In this document: positions 9,691 to 18,625 of the stretch, in pieces
Numbering within the stretch: the stretch's first letter is position 1
Layout of the letters: every line of letters begins with the position of its first letter
NCBI GenBank assembly: GCA_021732485.1
Contig: JAKFUV010000008.1
Coordinates: 1 to 64,000 of the forward strand
Origin: Hyphomicrobium sp.
GTDB lineage: Bacteria; Pseudomonadota; Alphaproteobacteria; Rhizobiales; Hyphomicrobiaceae
Direction: 5' to 3'
Length of the DNA: 64,000 nucleotides
Translations under genes and position numbers: made by a program
The notes under the pieces: generated by a model
The model's input: the letters and a program-made list of their open reading frames with translations, nothing else
The model's database searches: none
Told to the model about the DNA's origin: nothing

Positions 9691-10299
9691 ATGAGCCTTC
9701 CGGATTGCTTCGACTGCAAATACGGCGGCCTCGAACACCCGTGCCGCACGGCGTCGGGCGGGTATGATTTCGCCAAAGCCGGGGCCGCCATCGTCGCCCA
9801 TGGCCGAAGCTACCGCGACGATGACGACGCCGATGAAGTCGCCAGTCCCAGCCCGGTCGACAATCCAAGCGATTGGATCTCCGACTGCCAGTACGAATTG
9901 ATCGAGGACCATCCGGCGTTGATCATGCCGCTGATCGTTGCCGCCATCGACGCCTGCGAGACACCGTCGGACGCAGCCTTTGTCGCCGCCGGCCTGATCG
10001 AGAACGCGCTCGTCAAGCATGGTGCGGCGCTCATCGGCGACCTCGAACGTTTGGCCGCGCTCAGCCCCAAGGTGCCCTACATTCTCTCCGGCGTCTGGAG
10101 CCAATCTGGCGGTGTGAAAGCCTCGGTGTGGGAGCGTCTCGGCAAAGCCATCGGTGCCCACGGCCGCATGAGCGATGATGCCCGCGAAGCCCGCGATGGA
10201 TCGCCCGTCACCGTGTTGAGCGAAGTGGCCGCGACCGCCCTGATGCGTGATCGCATCGGCCCTGCCGCCGTCGAAGCCGGCATCATCGCCGCTGCGTGA
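9691..10299 (+). CDS. DUF6869-like hypothetical protein
   Basis: 202 residues, soluble, with no signal peptide. The N-terminus holds CFDCKYGGLEHPC, a possible metal-binding Cys cluster, followed by an acidic stretch of Asp residues. The central part (AAGLIENALVKHGAALIGDLERLA, then YILSGVW) resembles the DUF6869 core, whose function is unknown. An in-frame GTG three bases upstream (9688) is possible, but the GGGGG at 9679-9683 is better spaced for the ATG at 9691. It follows gatB by 32 bases and could be read with it. Confidence 0.8.
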   Translation: MSLPDCFDCKYGGLEHPCRTASGGYDFAKAGAAIVAHGRSYRDDDDADEVASPSPVDNPSDWISDCQYELIEDHPALIMPLIVAAIDACETPSDAAFVAAGLIENALVKHGAALIGDLERLAALSPKVPYILSGVWSQSGGVKASVWERLGKAIGAHGRMSDDAREARDGSPVTVLSEVAATALMRDRIGPAAVEAGIIAAA

Positions 10300-10339
10300 C
10301 GATCGGCGCGCCGACCGTCCATACAACATCGCTTTGGCC

Positions 10340-11230
10340 CTAACCGTGTCCGGCAGAACCTGGCTTCTGCCGGTACGCACTCGTCTGCACGAGCAGGACG
10401 GCGGCAATGATCACGATCGCACCGAGCCAGTTGATGGCGCCAAGCCGCTCGCCGAGCACCAGCGCGCCGGCAAGCGACGCGAACAGGTTTTCGGTCGAGA
10501 GAATGATGGCGGCTTCGGCCGGCGGCGCGTGGCGCATGGCCATGACGAACAGCGTGAAGGTCAGCGCCGTTGAAATCAGCCCGACGTAAGCGATTTCCCA
10601 TCCCGCGCCCGCGAGCGCCGCCATCGAAGGCGTCTCGAACAACGCCGCCGCCACCGCCGCGATGATTGCGACTCCCGCGAATTGCACCGCCGTGAACAGA
10701 AAAGGCCGGCCGGCCTGCGCGGCCAATCCGGTGAGAACGATATGCACAGCCCACAGCGGCGCCGATAGCACGACGAGGCTGTCTCCACCCGATAATGCGC
10801 TGACGGTTGCGCCGCCGAGCAGCCAGACGCCAACGAGCGACAGTGCCGCCGCAGGCCACACGATCGCCGCCGGTGGCGCCCGAAAAACGATCCACACTGC
10901 AAACGGGGTGCAAACGGCATAGAGCGCCGTCAGGAAACTGGCGCTGGTCACCGTCGCGGTCATCAGTCCGGTCTGCTGCAGCGCCGATCCGCTGGCAAAT
11001 GCTAAAGCGGCTAACGCGGTCAGTGCATAAAACTTCGCTGGCAGACCTGTCGGTTTCTGGCGTGCTTCCCAGACGGCCAGCGGCACGAGGACGAGCAGTG
11101 AAACGGCGGCGCGGGCCGCGATGAACGTCAACGGCGCCACCGACGACATCGCCGATTTCTGCATCACGAAGGCAAACCCCCATAACGCCGCCGTGAGCAG
11201 CAACAGCAGTTCGGCCTGAAGTCGGGTCAT
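10340..11230 (-). CDS. EamA-family (DMT superfamily) transporter
   Basis: A 296-residue inner-membrane protein with about ten hydrophobic helices in two EamA repeats. The first begins LLLLLTAALWGFAFVMQKSA. The second includes STALTFTLFVMAMRHAPPAEAAIILSTENLFASLAG, the typical EamA ending. Members export amino acids or other small metabolites, and the substrate cannot be told from sequence. It is convergent with the DUF6869-like gene, with only 40 bases between the stops. Confidence 0.93.
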   Translation of the reverse strand: MTRLQAELLLLLTAALWGFAFVMQKSAMSSVAPLTFIAARAAVSLLVLVPLAVWEARQKPTGLPAKFYALTALAALAFASGSALQQTGLMTATVTSASFLTALYAVCTPFAVWIVFRAPPAAIVWPAAALSLVGVWLLGGATVSALSGGDSLVVLSAPLWAVHIVLTGLAAQAGRPFLFTAVQFAGVAIIAAVAAALFETPSMAALAGAGWEIAYVGLISTALTFTLFVMAMRHAPPAEAAIILSTENLFASLAGALVLGERLGAINWLGAIVIIAAVLLVQTSAYRQKPGSAGHG

Positions 11231-11357
11231 GGCGTACGTGTCATAGTGTGCGTGTCATCGCGGGAGTTTGAGGGGTGGCAAGGCTGGCGCTGTCCTAGCG
11301 CGCCACGGACCAATTCGCCAAGCGGGCACGGCGATCATACAACACAACACCACACGT

Positions 11358-12734
11358 CTACGAAATCGTTACGCCCAGCGGCATGCCGCCTGCGGGATGC
11401 AGCGTCACGCGGCTGATCGGCTCCGGTTCGTGCCGTCCGTCCCAGGCAAAGCTCGCCGATTGCAGGAACGTCGCCAGTACCACCGTGGCTTCGATCATGG
11501 CGAACGCCGCGCCAATGCACACGCGTGGCCCGACGCCGAACGGCATGAACTGCATGCGCGTATGCTTGGCTTCGCGCTCGGGCAAGAAGCGATCGGGATC
11601 AAACTTGTCGGGATCATCCCACAGCGCCCGATGGCGATGCACGATGTAGATCGGGATGACGATCAAGGCCGGTGCCGGAAAATGCACGTCGCCGATGTCG
11701 GTCGCCTCGCGATTGACGCGCGTCATGGCCGGCACCGGCGGATAGAGCCGCATCGATTCCTTCAGCACGCGCTGGGTGATCTCCAACTTGGCGATGTCAT
11801 CGGCCTGCAGCGGACGCCCGCCGGTCACAGCCATGACTTCGGCGCGCACGCGCTCCTGCCATTCGGGCGAGCGCGCCAGCAGATAAAGCGTCCAGGTCAG
11901 CGCCTTCGCCGTCGTCTCGTGGCCGGCAAGCAGGAACGTCGCGAGATTGTCGATCAGTTGCTCATCCGTCATGGCGTCGCCGGTTTCAGGGTGACGCGTC
12001 GCCAGCATCCGCGCGACCAGATCATCGCCGCGAACCCCATGGGCGCGGCGCTTGTTCAGCAAGCGTTGCACGACATCGCGGCCTTCGCGCGCCGCCTTCA
12101 GCATGTTTCGCCGGCCCGGATGCCACAGGCTCTCTGGCAACAGCATCAGCGCGGACGCCACCGACCACATGATCGGGCGAATATAAGCCCGGCCGGTGCG
12201 CTGAATTTCCGCGCCTTCGGTTTCATCGATGCCGGCGAGGATAGTGCGCGCGATGACCGCGAATGTTGTGTCGGTCATGTCTTCGTCGATGGCCGCGATG
12301 TGTGTCGATCCCCGCGCCCGCCAACGTGCGACTTGTTCGTTGGCAGCTTCCACCATCGTTGGCACATAGCCAAGGACATCGCCCGGGCGAAACAGCGGAC
12401 TCGCGAGTTTCCGCTGCCAGCGCCAATGATCGCCCTCGGCGGTGAGCAAACCCTCACCAACGACCGGGCGCAACACGCGCTTATCCAGCGGGGTTTTCGG
12501 AAACAGCTCGGCGTTCTTGATCAGGATGTTTTCGAGCAGCGCCGACCCCGTCACCCAGGCGATCAGCGGCCGCTTCTTGCCGTAGGTGACGATTGGCTGA
12601 TCGTAGACGGCGCGCGGGATCGAGCGCAGCGGATTGCGCACGAAGCGCAGGATCGACAGCGTCAACGGCAAGGCGCGTGCCGCCGGCTTGACAGACGGTG
12701 GATAGAGATCGGGCTTTGCGACGGTAACGGTCAT
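11358..12734 (-). CDS. Cytochrome P450 monooxygenase
   Basis: A 458-residue haem-thiolate monooxygenase. The I-helix oxygen-activation motif AGHETT is at residues 270-275, the K-helix ExxR (KESMR) at 325-329, and the haem-binding FGVGPRVCIG has the ligand Cys at about 406. There is no N-terminal membrane anchor or fused reductase, so a separate ferredoxin or reductase must serve it, and none is adjacent. The ATG at 12734 has AGGGGA eight bases upstream and is preferred over an ATG ten codons earlier. The overall pattern resembles fatty-acid or hydrocarbon hydroxylases of the CYP4/102 type, but the substrate is unknown. Confidence 0.95.
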   Translation of the reverse strand: MTVTVAKPDLYPPSVKPAARALPLTLSILRFVRNPLRSIPRAVYDQPIVTYGKKRPLIAWVTGSALLENILIKNAELFPKTPLDKRVLRPVVGEGLLTAEGDHWRWQRKLASPLFRPGDVLGYVPTMVEAANEQVARWRARGSTHIAAIDEDMTDTTFAVIARTILAGIDETEGAEIQRTGRAYIRPIMWSVASALMLLPESLWHPGRRNMLKAAREGRDVVQRLLNKRRAHGVRGDDLVARMLATRHPETGDAMTDEQLIDNLATFLLAGHETTAKALTWTLYLLARSPEWQERVRAEVMAVTGGRPLQADDIAKLEITQRVLKESMRLYPPVPAMTRVNREATDIGDVHFPAPALIVIPIYIVHRHRALWDDPDKFDPDRFLPEREAKHTRMQFMPFGVGPRVCIGAAFAMIEATVVLATFLQSASFAWDGRHEPEPISRVTLHPAGGMPLGVTIS

Positions 12735-12841
12735 CTCAGATCCCCTGCATGTCCATGACGACAAGGAGATGAGATCAGATCAGCATCGAACCAAGTGATG
12801 CAAGGCGCGCGGCGTATCGAGCAGCCGCAGATCGACAGCTC

Positions 12842-13003
12842 TCAGACGGCTGCCTTGGCAGCGCGGGCTTTGCCGGCCTGCTTCTTCAAGCGCGTGCGCA
12901 CGGCGATGGTGCTGCCCTGATTGCGCGTCACCTTGGCGCGCGGAATGGTGCGGCGCGCCTTCTTCTTCTGCTTTTGGATGTTCTTCAGCGAGGTCTTGGG
13001 CAT
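12842..13003 (-). CDS. Very basic 53-residue protein, uncharacterised
   Basis: A short reading frame encoding MPKTSLKNIQKQKKKARRTI and continuing to a KARAAKAAV C-terminus. Of 53 residues, 19 are Lys or Arg, and there are no acidic residues. Nearly all third codon positions are G or C, like confirmed neighbours, which is strong evidence for coding despite the length. No strong ribosome-binding site is seen (CGGAACGC before the ATG). The composition suggests RNA- or ribosome-binding, but I recognise no family. It lies alone between the P450 gene and the DedA gene. Confidence 0.6.
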   Translation of the reverse strand: MPKTSLKNIQKQKKKARRTIPRAKVTRNQGSTIAVRTRLKKQAGKARAAKAAV

Positions 13004-13171
13004 GAGATGCGTTCCGGCGAAAAGGGGTTAGTGCACGAAGCCGAACGGGCGTCGCGCTTACGTTGCCCTCCGTCTAGGGGAAGTGCGCTGTAAAGGCAAT
13101 GGCGCCGCTGCATGGTCGGCCATGATGCAGAACGATGTCGCGAAAGATGCTGCGGCGAAAGGGCATCCGGC

Positions 13172-13702
13172 TCATCCGAGCAAGTATTGCAACCCGAAAT
13201 ACGACGGCGCAATCACACCCGCCGCCCAAATGAACGCGGACGTGACATTGGCGATCTGGAATTGCCACTGCGGCACGTTATACATGCCAGCAACAACCGG
13301 AATAACGGCGCGCACGGGCCCAAAAAAGTGCCCGAAGAACACGCCGAGCGCGCCCCATTTACTAAAGAACACTTGACCCTGCTCGATCAAAGCCGGGTTT
13401 CGGCTGAACGGCCACATCGTCTTGATTTCGTCTTTGTAATAGGCGCCGATCCAGTACGACACCGCGTAGCCAATCGATCCGCCGACACCGGCTGCCACGA
13501 TCGCCGGCCACAACACGTCGATCGAAACACCGCTCTTGGCCAACAGTGCCGAAATGCCGATCAAGATCGCAGTTCCCGGCCAAAGGATCGACAGGAAGCA
13601 AAAACTTTCGAGAAAAGCCACGATGAACGCGGCTGGCATGGCCCAGTTTTGATGCTCGCGCACGAATTCGACAATCGTCGCGACAAACGCCTGGATGTCC
13701 AT
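13172..13702 (-). CDS. DedA-family (VTT domain) membrane protein
   Basis: A 176-residue polytopic inner-membrane protein. It has the DedA pattern: a re-entrant FLESFCFLSILWPGTAILIGISAL segment, GGSIGYAVSYWIG, and FFGHFFGPVRAVIPVVAGMYNVP containing the conserved F-x-R/G-x-x-P-x-x-A-G box. DedA proteins influence membrane potential and lipid (undecaprenyl-phosphate or phospholipid) flipping. The ATG at 13702 has GAGAGGG five bases upstream, so eleven upstream in-frame codons are left out. Confidence 0.92.
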   Translation of the reverse strand: MDIQAFVATIVEFVREHQNWAMPAAFIVAFLESFCFLSILWPGTAILIGISALLAKSGVSIDVLWPAIVAAGVGGSIGYAVSYWIGAYYKDEIKTMWPFSRNPALIEQGQVFFSKWGALGVFFGHFFGPVRAVIPVVAGMYNVPQWQFQIANVTSAFIWAAGVIAPSYFGLQYLLG

Positions 13703-13868
13703 GGAACCCTCTCGTTGGCCCTTGGCTCCCGGCATGACGCGAGGTGGGCAATGATTGAAACGTCACGTACACCATCGCGGCGACGAACGCTGTCGTCGGG
13801 TCCAGCCCCCGTTCGGCTGAACACAGATGCGCGCGCCAGACATAGGTGACGTGGCCGTGGTTACAAGC

Positions 13869-14318
13869 TCAACCGCAGCGCTTCGCCAGTTCACGCGACA
13901 ACTCACGCGACACATCGCTGGCCAGCATGGCACCGCGCGAAACCTGTGCTGGCGTCAAATGTTCACCTCCCGGTCCACGTAAGGAGGCGCTGGCGGTGTC
14001 CGCCTCGCGTTTGCCGTGGCGCAGTTCGTCACATGACAAGTCCTTGCGCCGCTTGCTGAATGCGAACAGGCGCACGCCCGACGCGTAGGCCGACGGCGAG
14101 GGCGCCTGCCTGATCCAAGCCTTCGAGGGGTCGGCCATGTAACTGTCGAAAACTTTTTCGCGCTGACTGATGCAATGGTGGCTGTCATCGACGCAGCCGA
14201 GCCCGATCGACAGCGGCGCCGATTGTGGCTCGCCACTCGAACAGGCGCCGAGCAACAGCGCCAGCGCCAATATGCTGGCGCCTTTGGCGCATGAACGATG
14301 TGGAGGTCCGGCAATCAT
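13869..14318 (-). CDS. Predicted lipoprotein of unknown function
   Basis: 149 residues. A basic start and hydrophobic core (ASILALALLLGAC) end in a lipobox with the acylated Cys at about residue 26, so it should be anchored to a membrane by lipid. The mature part is hydrophilic and contains CVDDSHHC, which may form a disulfide, and a C-terminal helix rich in Ser, Arg and Glu ending in Cys-Gly. No family recognised, and no close operon partners. Confidence 0.75.
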   Translation of the reverse strand: MIAGPPHRSCAKGASILALALLLGACSSGEPQSAPLSIGLGCVDDSHHCISQREKVFDSYMADPSKAWIRQAPSPSAYASGVRLFAFSKRRKDLSCDELRHGKREADTASASLRGPGGEHLTPAQVSRGAMLASDVSRELSRELAKRCG

Positions 14319-14556
14319 TCAGCTAACCAAAGTTTTGATCGAAAAAACGTTAGACGCAGTTGTGGGACTAGCCGGTAGAAGGCGAGCATGGCGCCCTCGT
14401 GGCGTCGCTGCGACCGCCCCATGGCTCTCACGATATTCGCGATAACCGGATTCGCCCGATCGTCCCATAGGCAACTTTGTGCTTGCCTGCGCCGTGCGTT
14501 TTCAGCATGCGACAGTTCAGCGATGAGCGTTGACGGACGCCACAGGAGAACGCCCC

Positions 14557-15525
14557 ATGCCGAAGGCCATTCGACTTCATGCTCACGGCGGCGCTGACGT
14601 GCTGCGATATGAGACTGTCGAGGTCGGCGCCCCCGCAACCGGCGAGGTGCGGATCAAGCAAACGGCCATCGGGCTGAACTTTATCGACATCTATCAGCGC
14701 TCGGGACTTTACCCGCTCCCCACGCTTCCAGCCGTGCTCGGCCTTGAAGGTGCCGGCGTCATCACGGCGTTGGGCGCTGGCGTCACGGATTTCGCCGTCG
14801 GCGATCGTGTCGCCTACGCCGGCTGCCCCGGCGCCTACGCCAGCGAACGTCTGGCGCCCGCCGATCGCCTCGTCAAAGTTCCCGAAGGCATATCAGATGA
14901 GACAGCCGCCGCGATGATGCTGAAAGGCATGACGGTGCGCTATCTGTTTCGCGAAACCTTTAGCGTCAAGCCCGAAACCGTGATGTTGTTTCATGCCGCC
15001 GCCGGCGGCGTTGGGCTCATCGCCTGCCAGTGGGCAAAGGCGCTGGGCGCGACGATGATCGGGACGGTCAGCGGCGATGACAAAGCGCAACGCGCCGCTG
15101 CATCAGGCTGCACGCATGTCATTAACACTGGACGCGATGATGTCGTCGCCCGCGTCATGGACATCACCGGCGGCAATGGCGTCGATGTCGCCTACGACTC
15201 CGTCGGTCGCGATACCTATCTCCAGTCGCTGCAATGCCTTCGCCCGAAAGGGCTTTGGGTGTCGTTCGGCAACGCCTCGGGACCGGTGCCGCCATTTGAT
15301 CTCTCCGTCTTGAAAGGCTCGCTGTTCGCCACACGACCGTCGTTGTTCGCCTATACGGCTCGACGGGATGACTTGGTGGCCAACGCGGCGGAGCTGTTTT
15401 CAATGGTGCAGGGGCAAAGCGTCAAAATCGCCATCAATCACAGCTATCCGTTGGCGGATGCCGCCGCCGCCCATCGCGATCTCGAAGCCCGGCGAACGAC
15501 AGGGTCGATCGTCCTCATTCCGTAG
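14557..15525 (+). CDS. qor: NADPH:quinone oxidoreductase, zinc-free MDR family
   Basis: A 322-residue medium-chain dehydrogenase/reductase of the quinone oxidoreductase (QorA/zeta-crystallin) group. The N-terminal GroES-like domain has GLNFIDIYQRSGLYP. The nucleotide-binding site is AAAGGVGLIACQWAKALGA, and zinc-ligand cysteines are absent. It reduces quinones with NADPH in the cytosol. The ATG at 14557 has AGGAG nine bases upstream, and an in-frame start nine codons earlier is less likely. A glutathione transferase gene follows 54 bases later, so both may serve detoxification. Confidence 0.95.
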   Translation: MPKAIRLHAHGGADVLRYETVEVGAPATGEVRIKQTAIGLNFIDIYQRSGLYPLPTLPAVLGLEGAGVITALGAGVTDFAVGDRVAYAGCPGAYASERLAPADRLVKVPEGISDETAAAMMLKGMTVRYLFRETFSVKPETVMLFHAAAGGVGLIACQWAKALGATMIGTVSGDDKAQRAAASGCTHVINTGRDDVVARVMDITGGNGVDVAYDSVGRDTYLQSLQCLRPKGLWVSFGNASGPVPPFDLSVLKGSLFATRPSLFAYTARRDDLVANAAELFSMVQGQSVKIAINHSYPLADAAAAHRDLEARRTTGSIVLIP

Positions 15526-15579
15526 TTTCGCGCCCGACCATTTTGCTGGGCGCTGGTGCACGCACAGGTACATTCAACA

Positions 15580-16230
15580 ATGGCTGACGACCCCGCCGAC
15601 GATGTGATCGAGCTCTACACGTGGACGACGCCGAACGGCTACAAGATCGCGATCATGCTCGAAGAGCTTGCGATGCCCTATCGCCTACACATGATCAACA
15701 TCGGTAAGGGCGAACAGTTCGCGCCGGACTTTCTCAAAATCTCGCCGAACAACCGCATTCCCGCGATCGTCGATCCCGACGGGCCCGACGGCCAGCCCAT
15801 CTCGATTTTTGAATCGGGCGCGATCCTGCAATATCTCGGCCGCAAGTTCGATCGGTTCTATCCGATCAACGAACGGCGAAAATCGGATGTCGATCAGTGG
15901 CTCTTCTGGCAGGTCGGGGGCCTCGGACCGATGGCCGGTCAAGCATTTCACTTCCGCAAATATGCGACGGAAAAGATCACCTATGGCATCGATCGCTACA
16001 CCGGCGAAGTCACGCGCCTGTTTGGCGTCATGGAGCGCGCACTCGCAGAGCGACCCTTCCTCGCCGGCGAGTATTCAATCGCCGACATCGCCTGCTATCC
16101 GTGGGTGAGTGAATGGCGGGGCCTCGGCCAAGACCTCAGCCAATTTCCAAAATTGCTGGCATGGCACGCAGCGATTTCGACCCGTCCCGGCGTTCAACGC
16201 GGCATGGCCGTCGGCAAGGCCGCAGCGTAA
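15580..16230 (+). CDS. Glutathione S-transferase family protein (YghU/YfcG-like)
   Basis: 216 residues with a thioredoxin-fold N-terminal domain (YTWTTPNGYKIAIMLEEL, then NNRIPAIVDPD and FESGAILQYLG) and an all-helical C-terminal domain (FLAGEYSIADIACYPWV). The TPNG motif in place of a classical Tyr or Ser is that of the nu-class proteins YfcG and YghU, which act as disulfide-bond reductases or organic-peroxide reductases with glutathione. The ATG at 15580 is preferred to an in-frame GTG eight codons upstream. It probably forms an operon with qor. Confidence 0.93.
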   Translation: MADDPADDVIELYTWTTPNGYKIAIMLEELAMPYRLHMINIGKGEQFAPDFLKISPNNRIPAIVDPDGPDGQPISIFESGAILQYLGRKFDRFYPINERRKSDVDQWLFWQVGGLGPMAGQAFHFRKYATEKITYGIDRYTGEVTRLFGVMERALAERPFLAGEYSIADIACYPWVSEWRGLGQDLSQFPKLLAWHAAISTRPGVQRGMAVGKAAA

Positions 16231-16255
16231 TCGGTCCGCTCCTATAAGCTACGAC

Positions 16256-16849
16256 GTCCTTCTCCCCAAGGGGAGAGGGCATTGCGGCACGCGTCCTTCT
16301 CCCTCGGGAGAAGGTGCCCGACGGGCGGATGAGGGGGCGTTCCGATGAGGGCGCGCTTTAACGATCGCCTCACACATACCGTCCCCTCACCCTAACCCTC
16401 TCCCCAAGGGGAGAGGGCATTGCGGCACGCGTCCTTCTCCCTTGGGAGAAGGTGCCCGAAGGGCGGATGAGGGGGCGTTGCGATGATCGCCTCACACATA
16501 CCGTCCCCTCACCCTAACCCTCTCCCCAAGGGGAGAGGGAAATGGCGGGCAGCGTCCTTCTCCCCAAGGGGAGAGGGCATTGCGGCACTCGTCCTTCTCC
16601 CTCGGGAGAAGGTGCCCGAAGGGCGGATGAGGGGGCGTTGCGATGATCGCCTCACACTCACGGTCCCCTCACCCTAACCCTCTCCCCAAGGGGAGAGGGC
16701 ATTGCGGCACTCGTCCTTCTCCCTCGGGAGAAGGTGCCCGACGGGCGGATGACGGGGCGTTGCGATGAGGGCGCGTTTTAACGATCGCCGCACACATACC
16801 GTCCCCTCACCCTAACCCTCTCCCCAAGGGGAGAGGGAATTGGCGATGC
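16256..16849. repeat. Array of palindromic intergenic repeats (array 2, inverted relative to array 1)
   Basis: The same repeat family as array 1 in opposite orientation. Four copies of CCCCTCACCCTAACCCTC plus TCCCCAAGGGGAGAGG begin near 16383, 16504, 16665 and 16803. They alternate with copies of TTCTCCCTCGGGAGAAGG followed by TGCCCGAAGGGCGGATGAGG near 16291, 16431, 16591 and 16712. Linkers share GCGATGATCGCCTCACACAT. A partial copy precedes at 16258. The array lies between the convergent 3' ends of the glutathione transferase gene and a small lipoprotein gene. Confidence 0.9.
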
Positions 16850-16868
16850 GACAAACGCTCTCTGTCTA

Positions 16869-17135
16869 CTAGTCGCGATCCGATAATCGCTCCGGCGCAA
16901 TCGTCCGGCCAGTGACTTTTTGATAGGCGAGGGCGCCGAGCAGCTTGTTGGAGCGGACGTGGCGCGCGGCCGAACTCATCTCGTTTTCAGCCGTCGCCGG
17001 ATTGGGCTCATAGGCAACGGTCTCGACCGCGGCGAGCCCGGATAATCCAGCGAAAGAGGGGGGTTGCGGGCGGTCTTCCGCGGCGCATCCCGACAGCACA
17101 CCTGCTGCCGCGATCAAACCCAGTGCCCGTCTCAT
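16869..17135 (-). CDS. Small predicted lipoprotein
   Basis: 88 residues from the ATG at 17135, which has AAGGGG nine bases upstream. The N-terminus MRRALGLIAAAGVLSGC is a short lipoprotein signal with the acylated Cys at residue 17. The mature 70 residues contain AYEPNPATAENEMSSAARHVRSNKLLGALAYQKVTGR, hydrophilic and probably helical. Upstream in-frame codons lack signal character and were dropped. I do not recognise the family. Confidence 0.7.
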   Translation of the reverse strand: MRRALGLIAAAGVLSGCAAEDRPQPPSFAGLSGLAAVETVAYEPNPATAENEMSSAARHVRSNKLLGALAYQKVTGRTIAPERLSDRD

Positions 17136-17537
17136 TGTCCGCCCCTTGCCGCCAGATGCGCTGAAGTTGCGCTGAAGATGCGCCGCAGTGGCGATCCCAA
17201 TCCTGACGAAACCAAGCCTACGCGCAGCGCCATGAACCGTGCCTGAATGGCCGCCTTGCAATCCCGCCCGTCTCGTCTCCCCGCATCATTTCGCAGCATG
17301 GTTAGGTTTTGCTTACCGCAAAGCTTAAACTTTTAGTTTCGCGCGCATCATTGCGAGAGCTTCGTGCCAGCCTGACGCAACATCTCGCCAACCAGCAACG
17401 ATCCTTGCTCAAAGCTTGCAAAATTAGATCAGCGACGTTTACCAGTTTTCATCCCGCCACTGACATCGTCGAGAGCACAAGAAACACATGCGCAGCCGCA
17501 CATTTGCGAGCCTTGCGAAGATGGAGACGAGACGGTC
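17136..17537. other. Intergenic region without recognisable gene
   Basis: About 400 bases between the small lipoprotein gene (minus strand) and the Sel1-like gene (plus strand). It holds the promoters of both divergent genes. It is somewhat AT-richer around 17290-17340 (GGTTAGGTTTTGCTTACC, then AAGCTTAAACTTTTAG). No reading frame with coding-like codon use, no RNA gene and no clear terminator were seen. Confidence 0.5.
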
Positions 17538-17810
17538 ATGGCGCGGATGGATTTTTCGACGCGAGATGTCATCGAATTTGCGGCGCAGGGCGGGCAGCCC
17601 GATGCCCTCTTCGAACTGGGCCTGATCTATTGCACCGGCCGGGACGGCGTGGTCGATCTGATCGAAGCCCACAAGTGGTTCAACCTTGCAGCCATGCGCG
17701 GCAACGTCGAAGCCAAGCAGTATCGTGCTGAACTGGCCCGTGACATGAGCAAGGCCGAGATCGCCGAAGCGCAGAAAAAAGCCCGCAAGTGGATGTCGTC
17801 ATTGCACTAA
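17538..17810 (+). CDS. Sel1-like repeat protein, short
   Basis: 90 residues with a single Sel1-type helical hairpin: GGQPDALFELGLIYCTGRDGVVDLIEAHKWFNLAAMRGNVEAKQYR, carrying the A-L-x-x-L-G-x-x-Y and A-x-K-W-x-x-x-A-A signatures. The C-terminus is a charged helix ending RKWMSSLH. No signal peptide, so cytoplasmic. Such short Sel1 proteins are common in Hyphomicrobiales and are presumed protein-interaction modules. The start ATG at 17538 follows GGAGACGAGACGGTC. Confidence 0.82.
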   Translation: MARMDFSTRDVIEFAAQGGQPDALFELGLIYCTGRDGVVDLIEAHKWFNLAAMRGNVEAKQYRAELARDMSKAEIAEAQKKARKWMSSLH

Positions 17811-17814
17811 ATGC

Positions 17815-17846
17815 GTGAGATCGTGAGATCGTGAGATCGTGAGATC
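17815..17846. repeat. Perfect 8-bp tandem repeat, four copies
   Basis: GTGAGATC is repeated four times without error, followed by a further GTG, just downstream of the Sel1-like gene stop and about 40 bases from the end of the next (minus-strand) gene. It is outside coding sequence, between two converging genes. Perfect short tandem repeats can vary in copy number by slippage. Confidence 0.9.
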
Positions 17847-17884
17847 GTGTTTGGAGAGTTCGTCCGAATCACCACTCACCAGAC

Positions 17885-18625
17885 TCAACACTCGCCAAAC
17901 AGCGACGACAAACACGTCCAGCTTTTCTTGGCGGCATCGCCAACCGCCTTGCCCGCCGTCTGCAACATGCTGCCCGCCGATTGCGCCGCCGACTTGGCCG
18001 CGTCGCCGCTTTCCTCGATCGACGTTTCCGCCGCCTTTGCCCCGGACTTCACGACCGCTTCGACGGTTTTTGGCTCATCCGTCTTGGTGTCGGCTGGCGA
18101 TGGTTGTCCAACCGGCGCAGCGCCTTGACCGGGGGGACCAGCAAGCGGCTTGAGCGGCGGCACTTGGTCAGCCGTCGTCGGCGCGTCGCCGAGGTCCAAG
18201 CCGACGGGGGCTGCCAACACTTTCGTCGGCCCGGCACACGGACTGCTGTTCGACCGTGCCACCGCGCAACTTGCGTGCCCGCCGGATTTGGCCAGCGCCG
18301 TGATGCAATACAACCTCAGACGGCCATTGTCCGATTGCGCTGATTCACCATCGACGGCGCAGCTGTAAATGGCATCGGGTGATGCGCAGGTCACGCAAAT
18401 GTCGGCACGCGCTGCCGGCACCGATAAACCGGCGACAACACCGATCATCACCCACGATGTCGCGAAGCCCACGATGGGTGACGTGCCGCGCGGGCTGGTA
18501 GGCACTCGGCGCTCTTGATCGTCGGCGACAGGACGCGGCGGCGCACTGCCTTTCATCGCCTCGACGTCAGGTCGTGCCACCGCGGGGCGGGTATCGTTGA
18601 GAGGCAGGTGTTGCATCGTCGGCAT
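17885..18625 (-). CDS. Hypothetical exported Cys-rich protein
   Basis: 246 residues from the ATG at 18625. An N-terminal polar stretch of about 50 residues precedes a signal-like segment SWVMIGVVAGLSVPAARA, after which the sequence reads DICVTCASPDAIYSC. Several paired cysteines (CVTCAS, YSCAV, LYCIT, ASCAV, SPCAG) and a C-terminal WTCLSSLFGEC suggest a disulfide-bonded domain. A Pro/Ala/Lys-rich linker and an Ala-rich helix connect them. The true start may be an internal Met nearer the hydrophobic segment. I do not recognise the family, though the Cys pattern looks conserved rather than random. Confidence 0.7.
   Translation of the reverse strand: MPTMQHLPLNDTRPAVARPDVEAMKGSAPPRPVADDQERRVPTSPRGTSPIVGFATSWVMIGVVAGLSVPAARADICVTCASPDAIYSCAVDGESAQSDNGRLRLYCITALAKSGGHASCAVARSNSSPCAGPTKVLAAPVGLDLGDAPTTADQVPPLKPLAGPPGQGAAPVGQPSPADTKTDEPKTVEAVVKSGAKAAETSIEESGDAAKSAAQSAGSMLQTAGKAVGDAAKKSWTCLSSLFGEC

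Noticed and set aside
11268..12758. 496-residue frame opposite the cytochrome P450 gene
   Set aside because: The P450 strand has complete catalytic motifs. The opposite frame is Arg/His-rich and resembles no protein, as expected of an antisense shadow.
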